A stretch of DNA of 64,000 nt from Hyunsoonleella pacifica. Lineage in GTDB: Bacteria > Bacteroidota > Bacteroidia > Flavobacteriales > Flavobacteriaceae. Made by a program: the position numbers and the translations under genes. Under the pieces are notes generated by a model. That model did no database searches and had not been told where the DNA came from. It worked only from the letters and a program-made list of their open reading frames with translations. The stretch spans positions 186,001 to 250,000 of the forward strand of contig NZ_SIRS01000001.1 of assembly GCF_004310335.1 (NCBI RefSeq), written 5' to 3'. Positions 9,568-18,798 of the stretch are shown piece after piece. Each line of letters starts with the position of its first letter. The stretch's first letter is position 1.

Positions 9568-9601
9568 AACACTGTTAGTAGAATACTGGCGGTGTTTTTT
9601 T
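9568..9601 (+). terminator. Intrinsic terminator behind the tRNA-like element
   Basis: Bases 9568-9580 (aacactgttagta) pair with 9584-9596 (tactggcggtgtt) over 13 positions around a GAA loop. The three positions that are not Watson-Crick are all G-T (G-U in RNA). The stem runs directly into a T tract (9595-9601). It would end + strand transcription from the tRNA-like element and lies in front of the 3' end of the convergent AraC gene. Confidence 0.85.
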
Positions 9602-9635
9602 ATTAAAGTATACTATTGAAGTACATGTTTTTAGA

Positions 9636-10523
9636 CTACTTCCTTTTACTCTGTCTGTAATGTCTTGGTGATTTACCCATAAAGTTTTTGAAAATTCTAG
9701 AGAAATATAAAGGATCGTCAAATCCGGTTTTGTAGCTTACTTCTTTAATACTCATATCTGTATAGTTTAGATATTCGCATGCTTTTTGTATCTTTTTAAG
9801 ATTAAAAAAAACCATTACAGGGTAACCAGTTTCTTTTTTAAACTTCGTATGTAAATATGACTTAGAATAATTAAATTTATTTGCAATCTCAATTAAAGTA
9901 AAATTTTCCCCAAGATTAGATAACAAAAAACTCTTTATTTGGTCAACCAATGTGTCTCTTTGGTTAGTTTCGGCTCTAGAATTGGCATTGTGGTAAACAA
10001 AAGAGCTAATAAAACCAAGGCTTAATAGATTTGCATACTCTATTTGTTTCTCTAAATAATTTCTTTCAAACAAATCAAATATTTTATTGAATAGATTGAT
10101 TTTATCAGTTGAAAATAAAACATCCTTATAGTTATTATAGTTGGTTGTTTTGTATCTTTCATATAATTCAGGTGCCATTGAACCATTAAAATGAAACCAA
10201 TAAATACTCCAAGGATCAGAAGCATCTGCTCTGTATTCATGCTGAACTTTTTTTGGGATTATAAAAAGTTGATTTGGAGCTATTTCTGTTTTAGTATTAT
10301 TTATAATTATTTCCCCTTTGCCTTTAGTACAGTAGATAAAAATGAATTCTTTAGCTCCTTTTTTTCTTAAACGATAGTGGTTGTGAGCTACTGGGTAATA
10401 ACCTAAATCTGTTATATAAAATTTTTTTGTAATAGCATTGTTCTTTATAATATTGATAACTGCCTCTGGTAAAGCAATCATTTTTTGACCTAAGAACCCT
10501 TCCTTTACAAATGTATTGTCCAT
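9636..10523 (-). CDS. AraC family transcriptional regulator, probable PUL regulator
   Basis: DNA-binding regulator of the AraC/XylS family, 295 residues. An N-terminal cupin-type ligand domain (about 40-165) contains KEFIFIYCTKGKGEI and NQLFIIPKKVQHEY. The C-terminal pair of helix-turn-helix motifs (about 193-292) shows FTLIEIANKFNYSKSYLHTKFKK, then MSIKEVSYKTGFDDPLYFSRIFKNFMGKSPRHYR, the usual family signature. It is the only confident minus-strand gene here and diverges from the susE/susC/susD genes across a 437-base intergenic region. This makes it the natural candidate to sense a mono- or oligosaccharide and activate the PUL. No hybrid two-component sensor or SusR-like gene is present in the window. 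Confidence 0.9.
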   Translation of the reverse strand: MDNTFVKEGFLGQKMIALPEAVINIIKNNAITKKFYITDLGYYPVAHNHYRLRKKGAKEFIFIYCTKGKGEIIINNTKTEIAPNQLFIIPKKVQHEYRADASDPWSIYWFHFNGSMAPELYERYKTTNYNNYKDVLFSTDKINLFNKIFDLFERNYLEKQIEYANLLSLGFISSFVYHNANSRAETNQRDTLVDQIKSFLLSNLGENFTLIEIANKFNYSKSYLHTKFKKETGYPVMVFFNLKKIQKACEYLNYTDMSIKEVSYKTGFDDPLYFSRIFKNFMGKSPRHYRQSKRK

Positions 10524-10960
10524 TTTATATATTTTTAATTTGCCTTTATCTGCTAATTTATTTGCTTAGTTAGATCTATTATTTTAATACAACAAACAAT
10601 TGTAAGCTTAAAAGTGGCTTACTCTTTTTGTCTAAAAAAACAGTATTGAAACGTTGAACAATACTACAAGAATCTGTAAAATGAATTAATAGCTAATTAC
10701 TAATTGGTTTAAACAAGTGCAAGTTAAGTGTTTTTATCCATATTTAGGATTTTTTTGTCTATCACTTATAGGTTTAACGCATTGTACCTTTGTGTTAACG
10801 TAAAAAAATATATTAAAATTTTACGAAAAATGATAAAAAATACGTCAAGTATTGTTAATTATATTTTTTATGCAAATAAACAAACCTATTATGTATATGT
10901 CTGTTTTTTTATTAAAAATGTCTATGTTCAAAAATTATAAAATAATCAACTAAATAAAAA
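10524..10960. promoter_or_regulatory. Divergent regulatory region between the AraC gene and the susE/C/D operon
   Basis: No gene is supported in these 437 bases. Toward the + strand there is a -7-like TACCTTTG at 10785-10792. TATCCATATTTA (10735-10746) and TTGTCTAT (10755-10762) lie upstream. Both short motifs recur before the satellite PUL genes at 38458 and 40204, though in the opposite order. A good TTG -33 element at the standard spacing was not found. This implies a leader of roughly 160 bases before the first ATG. Confidence 0.5.
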
Positions 10961-12391
10961 ATGATGAAAACAACTAAATTAAAATTGCTAGGAGCTATTA
11001 GTCTAATATTCGCATTGATATTGATAGCTAGTTGTGATAATGATGATTCTGTTAGTGTAGATTCCATACCAGAATTTCAATCTTTAATCCAGGAAATTTC
11101 ATCTCTGCCAGGAGAGGAATTTCTTTTTGAGGGTATAATTACAGACCCTGCAGGGATTAAAACAGTAAACTTTAAATATGAATCATGGTTTCTTGATAAA
11201 ACAATTGTAAAGGATTCTTTGCCTGAAACATATATTATATCTTATAAATTTAAGGTTCCTGATGATGCTGAGGATTTCAGCGTACATACCATACCAGTTA
11301 CGATTACTAACGCTGGAGATGTAGAAACAACTCGAGACGTAATTATAACTTTAGATAAGGATATTTCTGCACCGACAATTACTATTAATAGTCCTGTAGA
11401 TGGGGCTACAGTATTAATTGGAGCTGGAAATGAGATACAATTGAATATTGATTTAGCTGATAGAGAGTTGGCTGAATTAGCAATAGAGAGTGATATTTTA
11501 AATGAAACAATCCCAGTTTCTGGAGCCTCTTTTAATTATAGTAATGATTTGGATGTTGCTAATCCTGGTAATTATACATTAACTATAACTGCAACGGATG
11601 CTACTGGAAATGAGGCAACAGCTACTGTATCAGTAAGCGTAGTAACAGATTTACAGTTCGGTGCAATGTTTTTAACAGATGAAACAAATGATGCGGCATT
11701 GGGTCAGGATATTTTTGGAATACCTTTTACTACTGAGGGAAGTCAGGCATCTGGTGAGGATGGGTATGTTTTTACAGGGAGATATTATTCGTCTACTGCA
11801 AATTCTGAAGTTAGGTTTATTCCTCAAGCTGGATCATTTGAACCATTTGCTTTTGGAGCTAACCCTAACACGCCAGGACAATTGGTGTTAGGGCAAGATG
11901 CTAATGTAGCACCTATAGTAATTCCTAATGTAGGATATTATGAAATTACTATGGATGTTAGAGATTTAAGTTATACAATAACGCCGTATACACCAACCGA
12001 TACAGCTTTTGATCAAGTTTACATTTTAGGTAGAGGTATTTATATTGACGCTACAACTTCTACATGTACAAATAATAATGATGGTAGTACACAATGTTGG
12101 CATTTTAATTCGGGAAAACCGTTTACTCAAGATTCAAATAATAGTTATTTATGGACTATAGATGTGACTTTACAAGACCAACCTAATGATAACGGAGCAA
12201 ATGGTTTTATATTAAATGCGAATACCTCTGGCTGGGCACCGTTTTGGAGAGTAGATGTTAATGGAGGAGACCCTTCTAAAACCATCCCAGGCGGTGGTAA
12301 TAATTACGTGTTTGACGATAGTGTATTGGATAAAGATTACACCTTTATATTTGACTCTCACTTAAACAGAATTATAGCTAAAGACAGGTAA
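10961..12391 (+). CDS. SusE/SusF-like surface glycan-binding lipoprotein
   Basis: Outer-membrane lipoprotein expected to bind glycan at the cell surface beside SusC/SusD. The signal ends LILIASC with lipid Cys at 25, followed by the acidic DNDDS stretch that favours surface export. Residues about 35-225 hold Ig-like repeats, including TITINSPVDGATVL and TLTITATDATGNEATATV. The C-terminal part (about 345-476) resembles SusE/SusF starch-binding-type domains, with AFDQVYILGRGIYID, WHFNSGKPFTQ, YLWTIDVTLQ and the closing YTFIFDSHLNRIIAKDR. ATG codons at 10961 and 10964 are both possible starts. It is the first gene of the operon, 68 bases before susC; in many PULs the susE-like gene follows susD, so this order is less usual. 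Confidence 0.82.
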   Translation: MMKTTKLKLLGAISLIFALILIASCDNDDSVSVDSIPEFQSLIQEISSLPGEEFLFEGIITDPAGIKTVNFKYESWFLDKTIVKDSLPETYIISYKFKVPDDAEDFSVHTIPVTITNAGDVETTRDVIITLDKDISAPTITINSPVDGATVLIGAGNEIQLNIDLADRELAELAIESDILNETIPVSGASFNYSNDLDVANPGNYTLTITATDATGNEATATVSVSVVTDLQFGAMFLTDETNDAALGQDIFGIPFTTEGSQASGEDGYVFTGRYYSSTANSEVRFIPQAGSFEPFAFGANPNTPGQLVLGQDANVAPIVIPNVGYYEITMDVRDLSYTITPYTPTDTAFDQVYILGRGIYIDATTSTCTNNNDGSTQCWHFNSGKPFTQDSNNSYLWTIDVTLQDQPNDNGANGFILNANTSGWAPFWRVDVNGGDPSKTIPGGGNNYVFDDSVLDKDYTFIFDSHLNRIIAKDR

Positions 12392-12459
12392 AGTATATTC
12401 TGTTTATTTATATCCAACTAAATAAAGAACAAAAACAAATCAATTAAAAAATAAATTAA

Positions 12460-15400
12460 ATGAAACAACTAGTTTTAAGTTTAATAGGTGTGCTGTGCTT
12501 AAGTTTTACCGCAATCTCCCAAAATACAGTTTCTGGGACGATTACAGATGAACAAGGACAGCCAATACCAGGGGTAAATATCCTTGAAAAAAATACGAAT
12601 AATGGTTTTGCTTCCGATTTTGATGGAAACTATACTATGATCGTTGCTGATAATGTTACTTTAGTATTTAGTTATTTAGGTTATAAAACACAAGAAATTC
12701 CAGTAAATAATAGAAGCGTTATTAACGTAACAATGGCAGTAGATAATGCACAACTTGAAGAAGTAGTAGTAATAGGGTATGGAGCTGTAAAAAGAGATAA
12801 AATAGCAACATCTATATCTACAGTTAAAGGTGAGGCTATAGCACAGCAGGTTGCAAGTAACCCAGCTGAAGCATTACAAGGTAGGGCAGCGGGTGTACAG
12901 GTTTTGTCTTCAGGGGGATCTCCCGGTGCTTCTCCACAAATTATTATTCGGGGTATTACCACATTCAATGGTACTCAAGCACCTTTAATTGTAATAGATA
13001 ATATATTACAGCCAGATGGTACATCTTTAAATGCTGTAAATGCGCAGGATATAGAAAATATTCAAATTTTAAAAGATGCTGCGGCTTCTGCAATTTATGG
13101 GTCAAGAGCTTCTAATGGCGTAGTTTTGATTACTACCAAACGTGGTAAATCTGGTAAGGCCATCGTAAATGTCGATTTGAATTATGGAGTTCAAAACTGG
13201 GATAAAATTCAGGCAGCTGATGCACAAGAATATATTGAGATAATTAATACCCGAAGAGCAAATGATGGTACAGTACAATTATACAACCCAAGTGATTTTG
13301 GTACAGGTACTGACTGGTGGGATGAAGTAGTTGTAGATTATGCTCCAGTGACTAATGCTAATGTGAGAGCTTCTGGAGGAAGTGATAATGTTAAATATTC
13401 AGGAAGTCTTAGTTTTTTCGATCAACAATCAAATTATGATAAGGGTTGGTATCAAAGGGTAACAGGGCGTTTCAATGTGGATTTTAAAATTTCCGATAAA
13501 ATCAGTGTTAGACAAGATCTCAGTCCTAGGGTAGAGCGCTGGGAAAATACTCCAGGTTTATTGTTTAATTCTTTACGTATAGATCCTCTAACTCCTGTAT
13601 TTATTCCTCAAAGTGAACGAGAAGGGAGAAATGAGTTTAGTATATATGGATTGTCACAAAATTTGGTTCCTAATCCAGTAGCCGCTATAGCAAGACAGTT
13701 TAATGAAAACGATTTTTTTGGTTTTTTCTCCAATACACAATTCGATTATAAAATTACTCCTAGTTTGACACTTACTTCTCAAGTTGGTTTAAACTATTCT
13801 TCATTTACTTTTCAAAGCTTTAATCCAGAGTATTTTATTGGACCTAATAGGCAAAGAGAGATAAATAATATAAGTAAAGGTGTAAATCAAAGTTTTGATT
13901 TTGTGTTAAATAACACCATTACTTGGGATAAAACGTTGTTAGATAAGCACTATTTTAATGTTTTGGTTGGTTTCTTATATGATTCTGAGAATTTTAGTAA
14001 TCTAAATGGTTTTAGAGATGGTGTACCTAGTAATACCAACGAAAATTTAAGAGAATTAAATGCTGCTAATGGCGAGACTGTTAGAACAGGAGGTAACAGA
14101 GGTACAACAAATATATTATCTGGAGTCTTTAGAACGATTTATAGTTATGATGATAGATACTTTTTTAATGGTTCTGTTCGTGTTGATCAATCGTCAAAAT
14201 TTCCTCGTAAAGGTAGAACAGGTATTTTTTCCAGTGTCTCTTTTGCTTGGGATGTTGATTCTGAGCAATTTTTTAATAGTGAAACTATAAATAATTTACG
14301 TTTAAAAGTAGGTGTAGGAGAGATCGGTAACGAAGGTGTTAATATTAACTCCCAATTTTTTAGTGTAGGTAATGATAACTTTGTACTTGGAGGTCAAGCC
14401 GTGGTATCTAACTTTTTAAGCAGATTTGGTAATCCAGATTTAAGATGGGAAACGCTTAGGGATAAGAACTTTGGTGTGGAGTTAGGCTTCTTTAATAACG
14501 CTTTAACCTTGTCAGCTGAATATTATGAAAGAATATCAGAAAATTTATTATTCAGTGTAGAACTACCTAATTTTACAGGTGTACCTGGTGTAGTAGCTCA
14601 AAATGTAGGAAGTTTTGAGTCTAAAGGTGTTGATATAGCTTTAGGTTACAATAAGCAATGGGATGATTTTAAATTAGGGGTAAACTTCAATATTTCTACT
14701 AATGAGAGTAGAGCTACAGAATTGGCTCCAGGTAACGATGTATTATTGGGTCAGCGAAGACCTACCTTAGGAAATAGGTTTGTGAAAATTACGGAATTAG
14801 GTCAGACTGTAGGGCTGTTTCAAGGGTATCAAACTGCCGGAATATTTCAAAATCAAACAGAGTTAAACTCACATACATCCGAAGATGGAACTATTATTCA
14901 ACAAAACGCTCAAATAGGTGATTTGCGTTTTGTAGATCAAAATAATGATGGAGTATTAGACGATGAAGACTTAGTAACTATAGGTAATCCTTTTCCAGAT
15001 TTCTATGGTGGTCTTGGTATTAATATGAACTACAAGAAGTTTGATCTATCAATGCAATGGTATGGTACTTATGGTAATGATATATATAACGGAAATACTG
15101 AATATAATCGTGCAGGTACTCAAAATTTAAATGTGCTAGCAGGTACTATAAATGAAGTTTGGTCGCCAACAAATACTGGAGCTAGATTTCCGAGACTTAC
15201 TGAGCTGGATAGAAATGGTAATTACCAAAATCCTTCTGATTTGTTTATCGAAGATGGTTCTTATCTAAGATTACGTAATATACAACTGGGGTATAATTTT
15301 GGTATCAAAGGGATACAGAAGTGTAGGCTTTATGTCGCTGGACAAAACTTGTTAACTTTTACGGATTATTCAGGTTTCGATCCAGAGGTAGCTTCTGGAG

Positions 15401-15483
15401 GACTTATAAATGGTTATGGGGTAGATTTTGCTAGAAACCCTGTGTCTAAAACATATATACTAGGACTAAATTTAACATTATAA
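12460..15483 (+). CDS. susC: SusC-like TonB-dependent outer membrane transporter
   Basis: Outer-membrane beta-barrel that imports oligosaccharides using TonB energy, working with a SusD lid. A signal peptide (cleavage likely after FTAISQ) is followed by a carboxypeptidase-D regulatory-like domain (about 24-100, VSGTITDEQGQPIPGVNIL and SYLGYKTQEI). Next come the VVVIGYG segment at the start of the plug, and the plug itself (about 115-225) with ALQGRAAGVQVLSSGGSPG and ILKDAAASAIYGSRASNGV. The barrel continues to a C-terminal aromatic-rich end, GLNLTL. Length (1007 residues) is normal for the SusC/RagA group. The susD gene starts 4 bases after the stop codon, so the two are translated together. 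Confidence 0.97.
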   Translation: MKQLVLSLIGVLCLSFTAISQNTVSGTITDEQGQPIPGVNILEKNTNNGFASDFDGNYTMIVADNVTLVFSYLGYKTQEIPVNNRSVINVTMAVDNAQLEEVVVIGYGAVKRDKIATSISTVKGEAIAQQVASNPAEALQGRAAGVQVLSSGGSPGASPQIIIRGITTFNGTQAPLIVIDNILQPDGTSLNAVNAQDIENIQILKDAAASAIYGSRASNGVVLITTKRGKSGKAIVNVDLNYGVQNWDKIQAADAQEYIEIINTRRANDGTVQLYNPSDFGTGTDWWDEVVVDYAPVTNANVRASGGSDNVKYSGSLSFFDQQSNYDKGWYQRVTGRFNVDFKISDKISVRQDLSPRVERWENTPGLLFNSLRIDPLTPVFIPQSEREGRNEFSIYGLSQNLVPNPVAAIARQFNENDFFGFFSNTQFDYKITPSLTLTSQVGLNYSSFTFQSFNPEYFIGPNRQREINNISKGVNQSFDFVLNNTITWDKTLLDKHYFNVLVGFLYDSENFSNLNGFRDGVPSNTNENLRELNAANGETVRTGGNRGTTNILSGVFRTIYSYDDRYFFNGSVRVDQSSKFPRKGRTGIFSSVSFAWDVDSEQFFNSETINNLRLKVGVGEIGNEGVNINSQFFSVGNDNFVLGGQAVVSNFLSRFGNPDLRWETLRDKNFGVELGFFNNALTLSAEYYERISENLLFSVELPNFTGVPGVVAQNVGSFESKGVDIALGYNKQWDDFKLGVNFNISTNESRATELAPGNDVLLGQRRPTLGNRFVKITELGQTVGLFQGYQTAGIFQNQTELNSHTSEDGTIIQQNAQIGDLRFVDQNNDGVLDDEDLVTIGNPFPDFYGGLGINMNYKKFDLSMQWYGTYGNDIYNGNTEYNRAGTQNLNVLAGTINEVWSPTNTGARFPRLTELDRNGNYQNPSDLFIEDGSYLRLRNIQLGYNFGIKGIQKCRLYVAGQNLLTFTDYSGFDPEVASGGLINGYGVDFARNPVSKTYILGLNLTL

Positions 15484-15487
15484 AATT

Positions 15488-17068
15488 ATGAAAAAGACTG
15501 TTTTATTTTTAATTATGGTTGTAGCTCTAAGTGCTGTAAGCTGTAACAAAGAAGAAATTTTAGATCAACCACTGCGAGGGCAAGAAACCTTAGATGATTT
15601 CTTTTCTACTGCGGAAAATGCAGAATTATTTGTTAACGGTATTTACAGAAAAGTAAACGGGGAAAGTTGGTTTCAAGTTAATTTTCAACGTCAAATAAAT
15701 GAAATGGCAACTGATGATAACTGGGCAGGTAATACTCGTCAACCAAGACCAGATATTACTGGGATTTCTCAATACAATGTGTTTGCTGGATCAAGATATT
15801 TTGTTCTTTTTTGGGAGAGTCACTATATTGGTATAACTCGTGCAAATATTTCTTTAGATCGTATTCCTGGTGTAGATATAGATGAGGATAAAAAGGCGCG
15901 TCTTTTAGCGGAAGCAAGGTTTTTAAGAGCATTCTTCTATTTTGACTTGGTGAGAAATTATGGAGGAGTACCATTGGTTACTACTTATAATGAGATTTTA
16001 GAGCCTTCAATTAATGACAAGAAACGCTCTACAGTAGAAGAGGTATATGCCTTTGTAGAACAAGATTTATTGGATGCAATAGGTGATTTACCTCTTAAAA
16101 GTGAATATGCTGCTGCTGATTTAGGAAGAGTTACTAAAGGTGCAGCCCGATCTTTATTGGCTAAAGTGTATTTATACCAAGAAAAGTGGTCTGAGGCTCA
16201 AGCAATGGCAAAAGTAGTTATTGATTCTGGAGAATATAGCTTGGAATCAGATTTTGCTGATCTTTACAGAGTTGGTAATGCTCATGGGGTAGAATCAATA
16301 TTTGCCATAGAATTTATAAACAATCCTACATTTACAGAGGTAGGAGGCCAGTTCTCTATTACAAACGGTAGCCGTGGTGATCGTGGCTGGGGATGGGGTT
16401 CTCCAACAAGCGATTTGGAAAATGCATTTTTAAGCGAAGGAGATAATATTAGGTTAAGGTCTACAATTATAAAACATGGAGAGCCTGTTTTTGGAGATCC
16501 TGATGTTACGGAATTTGATGGTAAACCTAGTGAAAATAAGTCAGGAAGAACCAATAGAAAGTACTATACACCTATTGCTGATAGACCAGAGCCGTATGCT
16601 AGAGGTCAAATACCTGGACAGTATATTCATATAAGATTAGCAGATGTTATTTTGTTTCACGCAGAGGCTGCATATTTTAATGGAGATGAAACATCTGCAA
16701 GAAACTCTTTAAAACTTGTTAGGGATAGGGTTAGTTTAAATACTAATATGTCTTTATCTGGTGCAGCTTTAAGAGACGCTATTTGGAAGGAGAGACGCTT
16801 AGAATTGGCATTAGAGCAACATAGGCTTTATGATATTAGAAGACAAAAGATTAACGGTGTACCTAGAATAGCTTCAATACTAGGTCCTAATGGTTCTTTC
16901 GTAAAGTATAATACAGAAGAAAGTACGGATCCATTTGAAACTACAAATTTACTGGAGCCACAGAATAGCGGTACTCTGTTTGATCCAGATGTACATATGT
17001 TGTGGCCTATCCCTCCTGACGAGATTCAGTTGTCTAGAGGAAATATAACTCAGAACCCTGGTTATTAA
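15488..17068 (+). CDS. susD: SusD/RagB-like nutrient-binding outer membrane lipoprotein
   Basis: Surface lipoprotein that captures oligosaccharides and caps the SusC barrel. The signal ends ALSAVSC with lipid Cys at 19. SusD hallmarks are present: LDQPLRGQETLDDFFSTAENAE near the N-terminus, ARFLRAFFYFDLVRNYGGVPLV (alpha-helical TPR core), RVTKGAARSLLAKVYLY, the RLADVILFHAEAAY segment and the C-terminal WPIPPDEIQLSRGNITQNPGY signature. Length (526 residues) is typical. It is 4 bases after susC and 21 bases before a GH30 gene. The bound glycan cannot be named from sequence alone. Confidence 0.97.
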   Translation: MKKTVLFLIMVVALSAVSCNKEEILDQPLRGQETLDDFFSTAENAELFVNGIYRKVNGESWFQVNFQRQINEMATDDNWAGNTRQPRPDITGISQYNVFAGSRYFVLFWESHYIGITRANISLDRIPGVDIDEDKKARLLAEARFLRAFFYFDLVRNYGGVPLVTTYNEILEPSINDKKRSTVEEVYAFVEQDLLDAIGDLPLKSEYAAADLGRVTKGAARSLLAKVYLYQEKWSEAQAMAKVVIDSGEYSLESDFADLYRVGNAHGVESIFAIEFINNPTFTEVGGQFSITNGSRGDRGWGWGSPTSDLENAFLSEGDNIRLRSTIIKHGEPVFGDPDVTEFDGKPSENKSGRTNRKYYTPIADRPEPYARGQIPGQYIHIRLADVILFHAEAAYFNGDETSARNSLKLVRDRVSLNTNMSLSGAALRDAIWKERRLELALEQHRLYDIRRQKINGVPRIASILGPNGSFVKYNTEESTDPFETTNLLEPQNSGTLFDPDVHMLWPIPPDEIQLSRGNITQNPGY

Positions 17069-17089
17069 TAGTTTTAGATTTTAATATTT

Positions 17090-18715
17090 ATGACTAATAG
17101 AGTTAAGAGAGTTTTTGTCTTATTTGTTATAGCTAGTTTAATTATAGCTTGTAGTACTGATACAGCTACGGATCCAAATGACCCTAAGTTTGACGTACCA
17201 GAAGAAGGCATTAGTTTTAACTTAAACACCACATTTCAAGTTATAGATCATTTTGGAGCTTCAGGTGGTTTTCAAGACCAATGGGTAGGGAAATGGCCTG
17301 AGGCTACAAAAAATGAAGTTGCAAAATTATTTTTTAGTACTGAAACCGATGCGCAAGGTAACCCTCAGGGTATAGGTTTGTCTCTATGGAGAACAATTAT
17401 TGGTGATGGTGCTGCTGATCAATCAAATAGTGGTTTTTCTGCTTCTAACTGGTTTCGAGAAACAGAATGTTATTTATCGCCAGATGGCACTTATGACTGG
17501 ACAAAGCAAGCAGGAGAACAGTGGTTTATGTCTAAAGCGAAGGAGTATGGTGTAGATAAATTTACAGCATGGGCTACAGCACCTCCTTATTTTATGTCAA
17601 AAAACGGATATGTGTTTAGTACTCCTGATGTTACTACTTTTAATTGTGACCCTGATAAATATGATGATTATGCTAATTTTCTAGCAGATGTGGTTAAAAA
17701 TTACGAAAATAAAGGGTTTAATGTTGTAACGGTATGTCCTTTTAATGAAACACAATATGAATGGAATGCTGAGGTAGGAAGTGCGCAACAATCTGGAACT
17801 AGGGCAACAAATGCTGAAGTGGCAACGGTAACAAGAATTATAGATGGTGTCTTTACTCAAAAAGGGGTAAATGCTAAAATAATGATTCCTGAGGCTGCAC
17901 AGTTGAAGTATTTGTTTGAGGGTTCTGGTAATACTGTAAACCAAGTTAATACATTTTTTAACTCATCAAGTCCTAATTATATTGGTGATTTACCAAATCT
18001 TTCAAGTCATATAGCTGGACACAGTTATTTTAGTAATGGCACTACTAGCGAGTCATTGAGGCAGCGTAAAACTCTAAATACAGCTCTATCGAGCCATGGG
18101 TTAGATTATTGGCAAACAGAATATAGTTTATTAGGAACAGCATATCAACAAGGAAAGGATGTGTCTACGTTTGCCGAAATAGACTATGCACTATGGATGA
18201 GTCGCATTATTCATACAGATTTAGTATTTGGAAATGCAACAGGTTGGAGTTTTTGGACGGCTTTAAATAGATCTACATTTGGAGATCATCCTTATCGTTT
18301 CAATTTAGTTTTGTATCAACCAAATGCTAACAACCCCTCACATACAGACGGCACGTTTAAAGATAATAAGCTCTTATGGACTCTTGGTAATTTTAGTCGA
18401 TTTGTTAGGCCTGGTATGGTTCGGTTTGAAGTTGTAGATCCTGATTATAGTGATGCTACTTCAGTTGAAAACTTTATGATTTCAGGATATAGAGATGTAT
18501 CAAACAAAGAGGTAATATTAGTTTTTATAAATAATACTGATGCTAGTAGAGATATTCCGTTAGAAAATTATGGAGTTGATTTTGAAGTTGTGAATGATAC
18601 TTTTGAAGCATATACTACATCAACAGGAAGTAACCTTAGAAAGTCCATTATGCAACATGATGGTATTTCAATACCTAGTAAATCCATTGTTACATTAAAA
18701 GCTACACTCAAATAA
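17090..18715 (+). CDS. GH30-family glycoside hydrolase, lipoprotein
   Basis: Retaining glycosidase of family GH30 (clan GH-A), probably on the cell surface. The signal ends SLIIAC with lipid Cys at 21, followed by a Pro/Asp-rich linker that shares TDPNDPKFD with the lipoprotein encoded two terminator-separated genes later. The catalytic (beta/alpha)8 barrel opens FQVIDHFGASGGFQ, a classic GH30 start. Predicted acid/base is Glu220 in PFNETQYEW and nucleophile Glu344 in WQTEYSLL. A C-terminal beta-sandwich follows (about 450-541). GH30 enzymes act on beta-1,6-glucan, beta-1,6-galactan, xylan and other beta-linkages; the closest substrate class was not resolved. It follows susD after 21 bases, and a terminator-like hairpin follows it. 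Confidence 0.88.
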   Translation: MTNRVKRVFVLFVIASLIIACSTDTATDPNDPKFDVPEEGISFNLNTTFQVIDHFGASGGFQDQWVGKWPEATKNEVAKLFFSTETDAQGNPQGIGLSLWRTIIGDGAADQSNSGFSASNWFRETECYLSPDGTYDWTKQAGEQWFMSKAKEYGVDKFTAWATAPPYFMSKNGYVFSTPDVTTFNCDPDKYDDYANFLADVVKNYENKGFNVVTVCPFNETQYEWNAEVGSAQQSGTRATNAEVATVTRIIDGVFTQKGVNAKIMIPEAAQLKYLFEGSGNTVNQVNTFFNSSSPNYIGDLPNLSSHIAGHSYFSNGTTSESLRQRKTLNTALSSHGLDYWQTEYSLLGTAYQQGKDVSTFAEIDYALWMSRIIHTDLVFGNATGWSFWTALNRSTFGDHPYRFNLVLYQPNANNPSHTDGTFKDNKLLWTLGNFSRFVRPGMVRFEVVDPDYSDATSVENFMISGYRDVSNKEVILVFINNTDASRDIPLENYGVDFEVVNDTFEAYTTSTGSNLRKSIMQHDGISIPSKSIVTLKATLK

Positions 18716-18734
18716 AACTTTTGATTATAAAAAG

Positions 18735-18769
18735 AAAGTGTTAAGTGTAAGCTTAATACTTTGTTTTTT
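18735..18769 (+). terminator. Intrinsic terminator or attenuator inside the PUL operon
   Basis: aaagtgttaag (18735-18745) pairs with cttaatacttt (18752-18762) over 11 bp, including one G-U pair, with a 6-base loop. GTTTTTT (18763-18769) follows. It separates the susE/C/D-GH30 block from the downstream enzyme genes and could lower their expression relative to the transport genes. Confidence 0.75.
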
Positions 18770-18798
18770 AAATAATAGAAAAATAAAAAAATAGAAAT

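Noticed and set aside
10728-10940. 70-codon + strand reading frame before the susE-like gene
   Set aside because: It covers the likely promoter and the -7 element and has low-complexity AT-rich composition (many Ile, Tyr, Phe, Lys) with no family look.
15756-15974. Minus strand frames inside susC, susD, GH2, nitrate reductase and other long genes
   Set aside because: They are opposite-strand shadows of long, well-supported coding regions.
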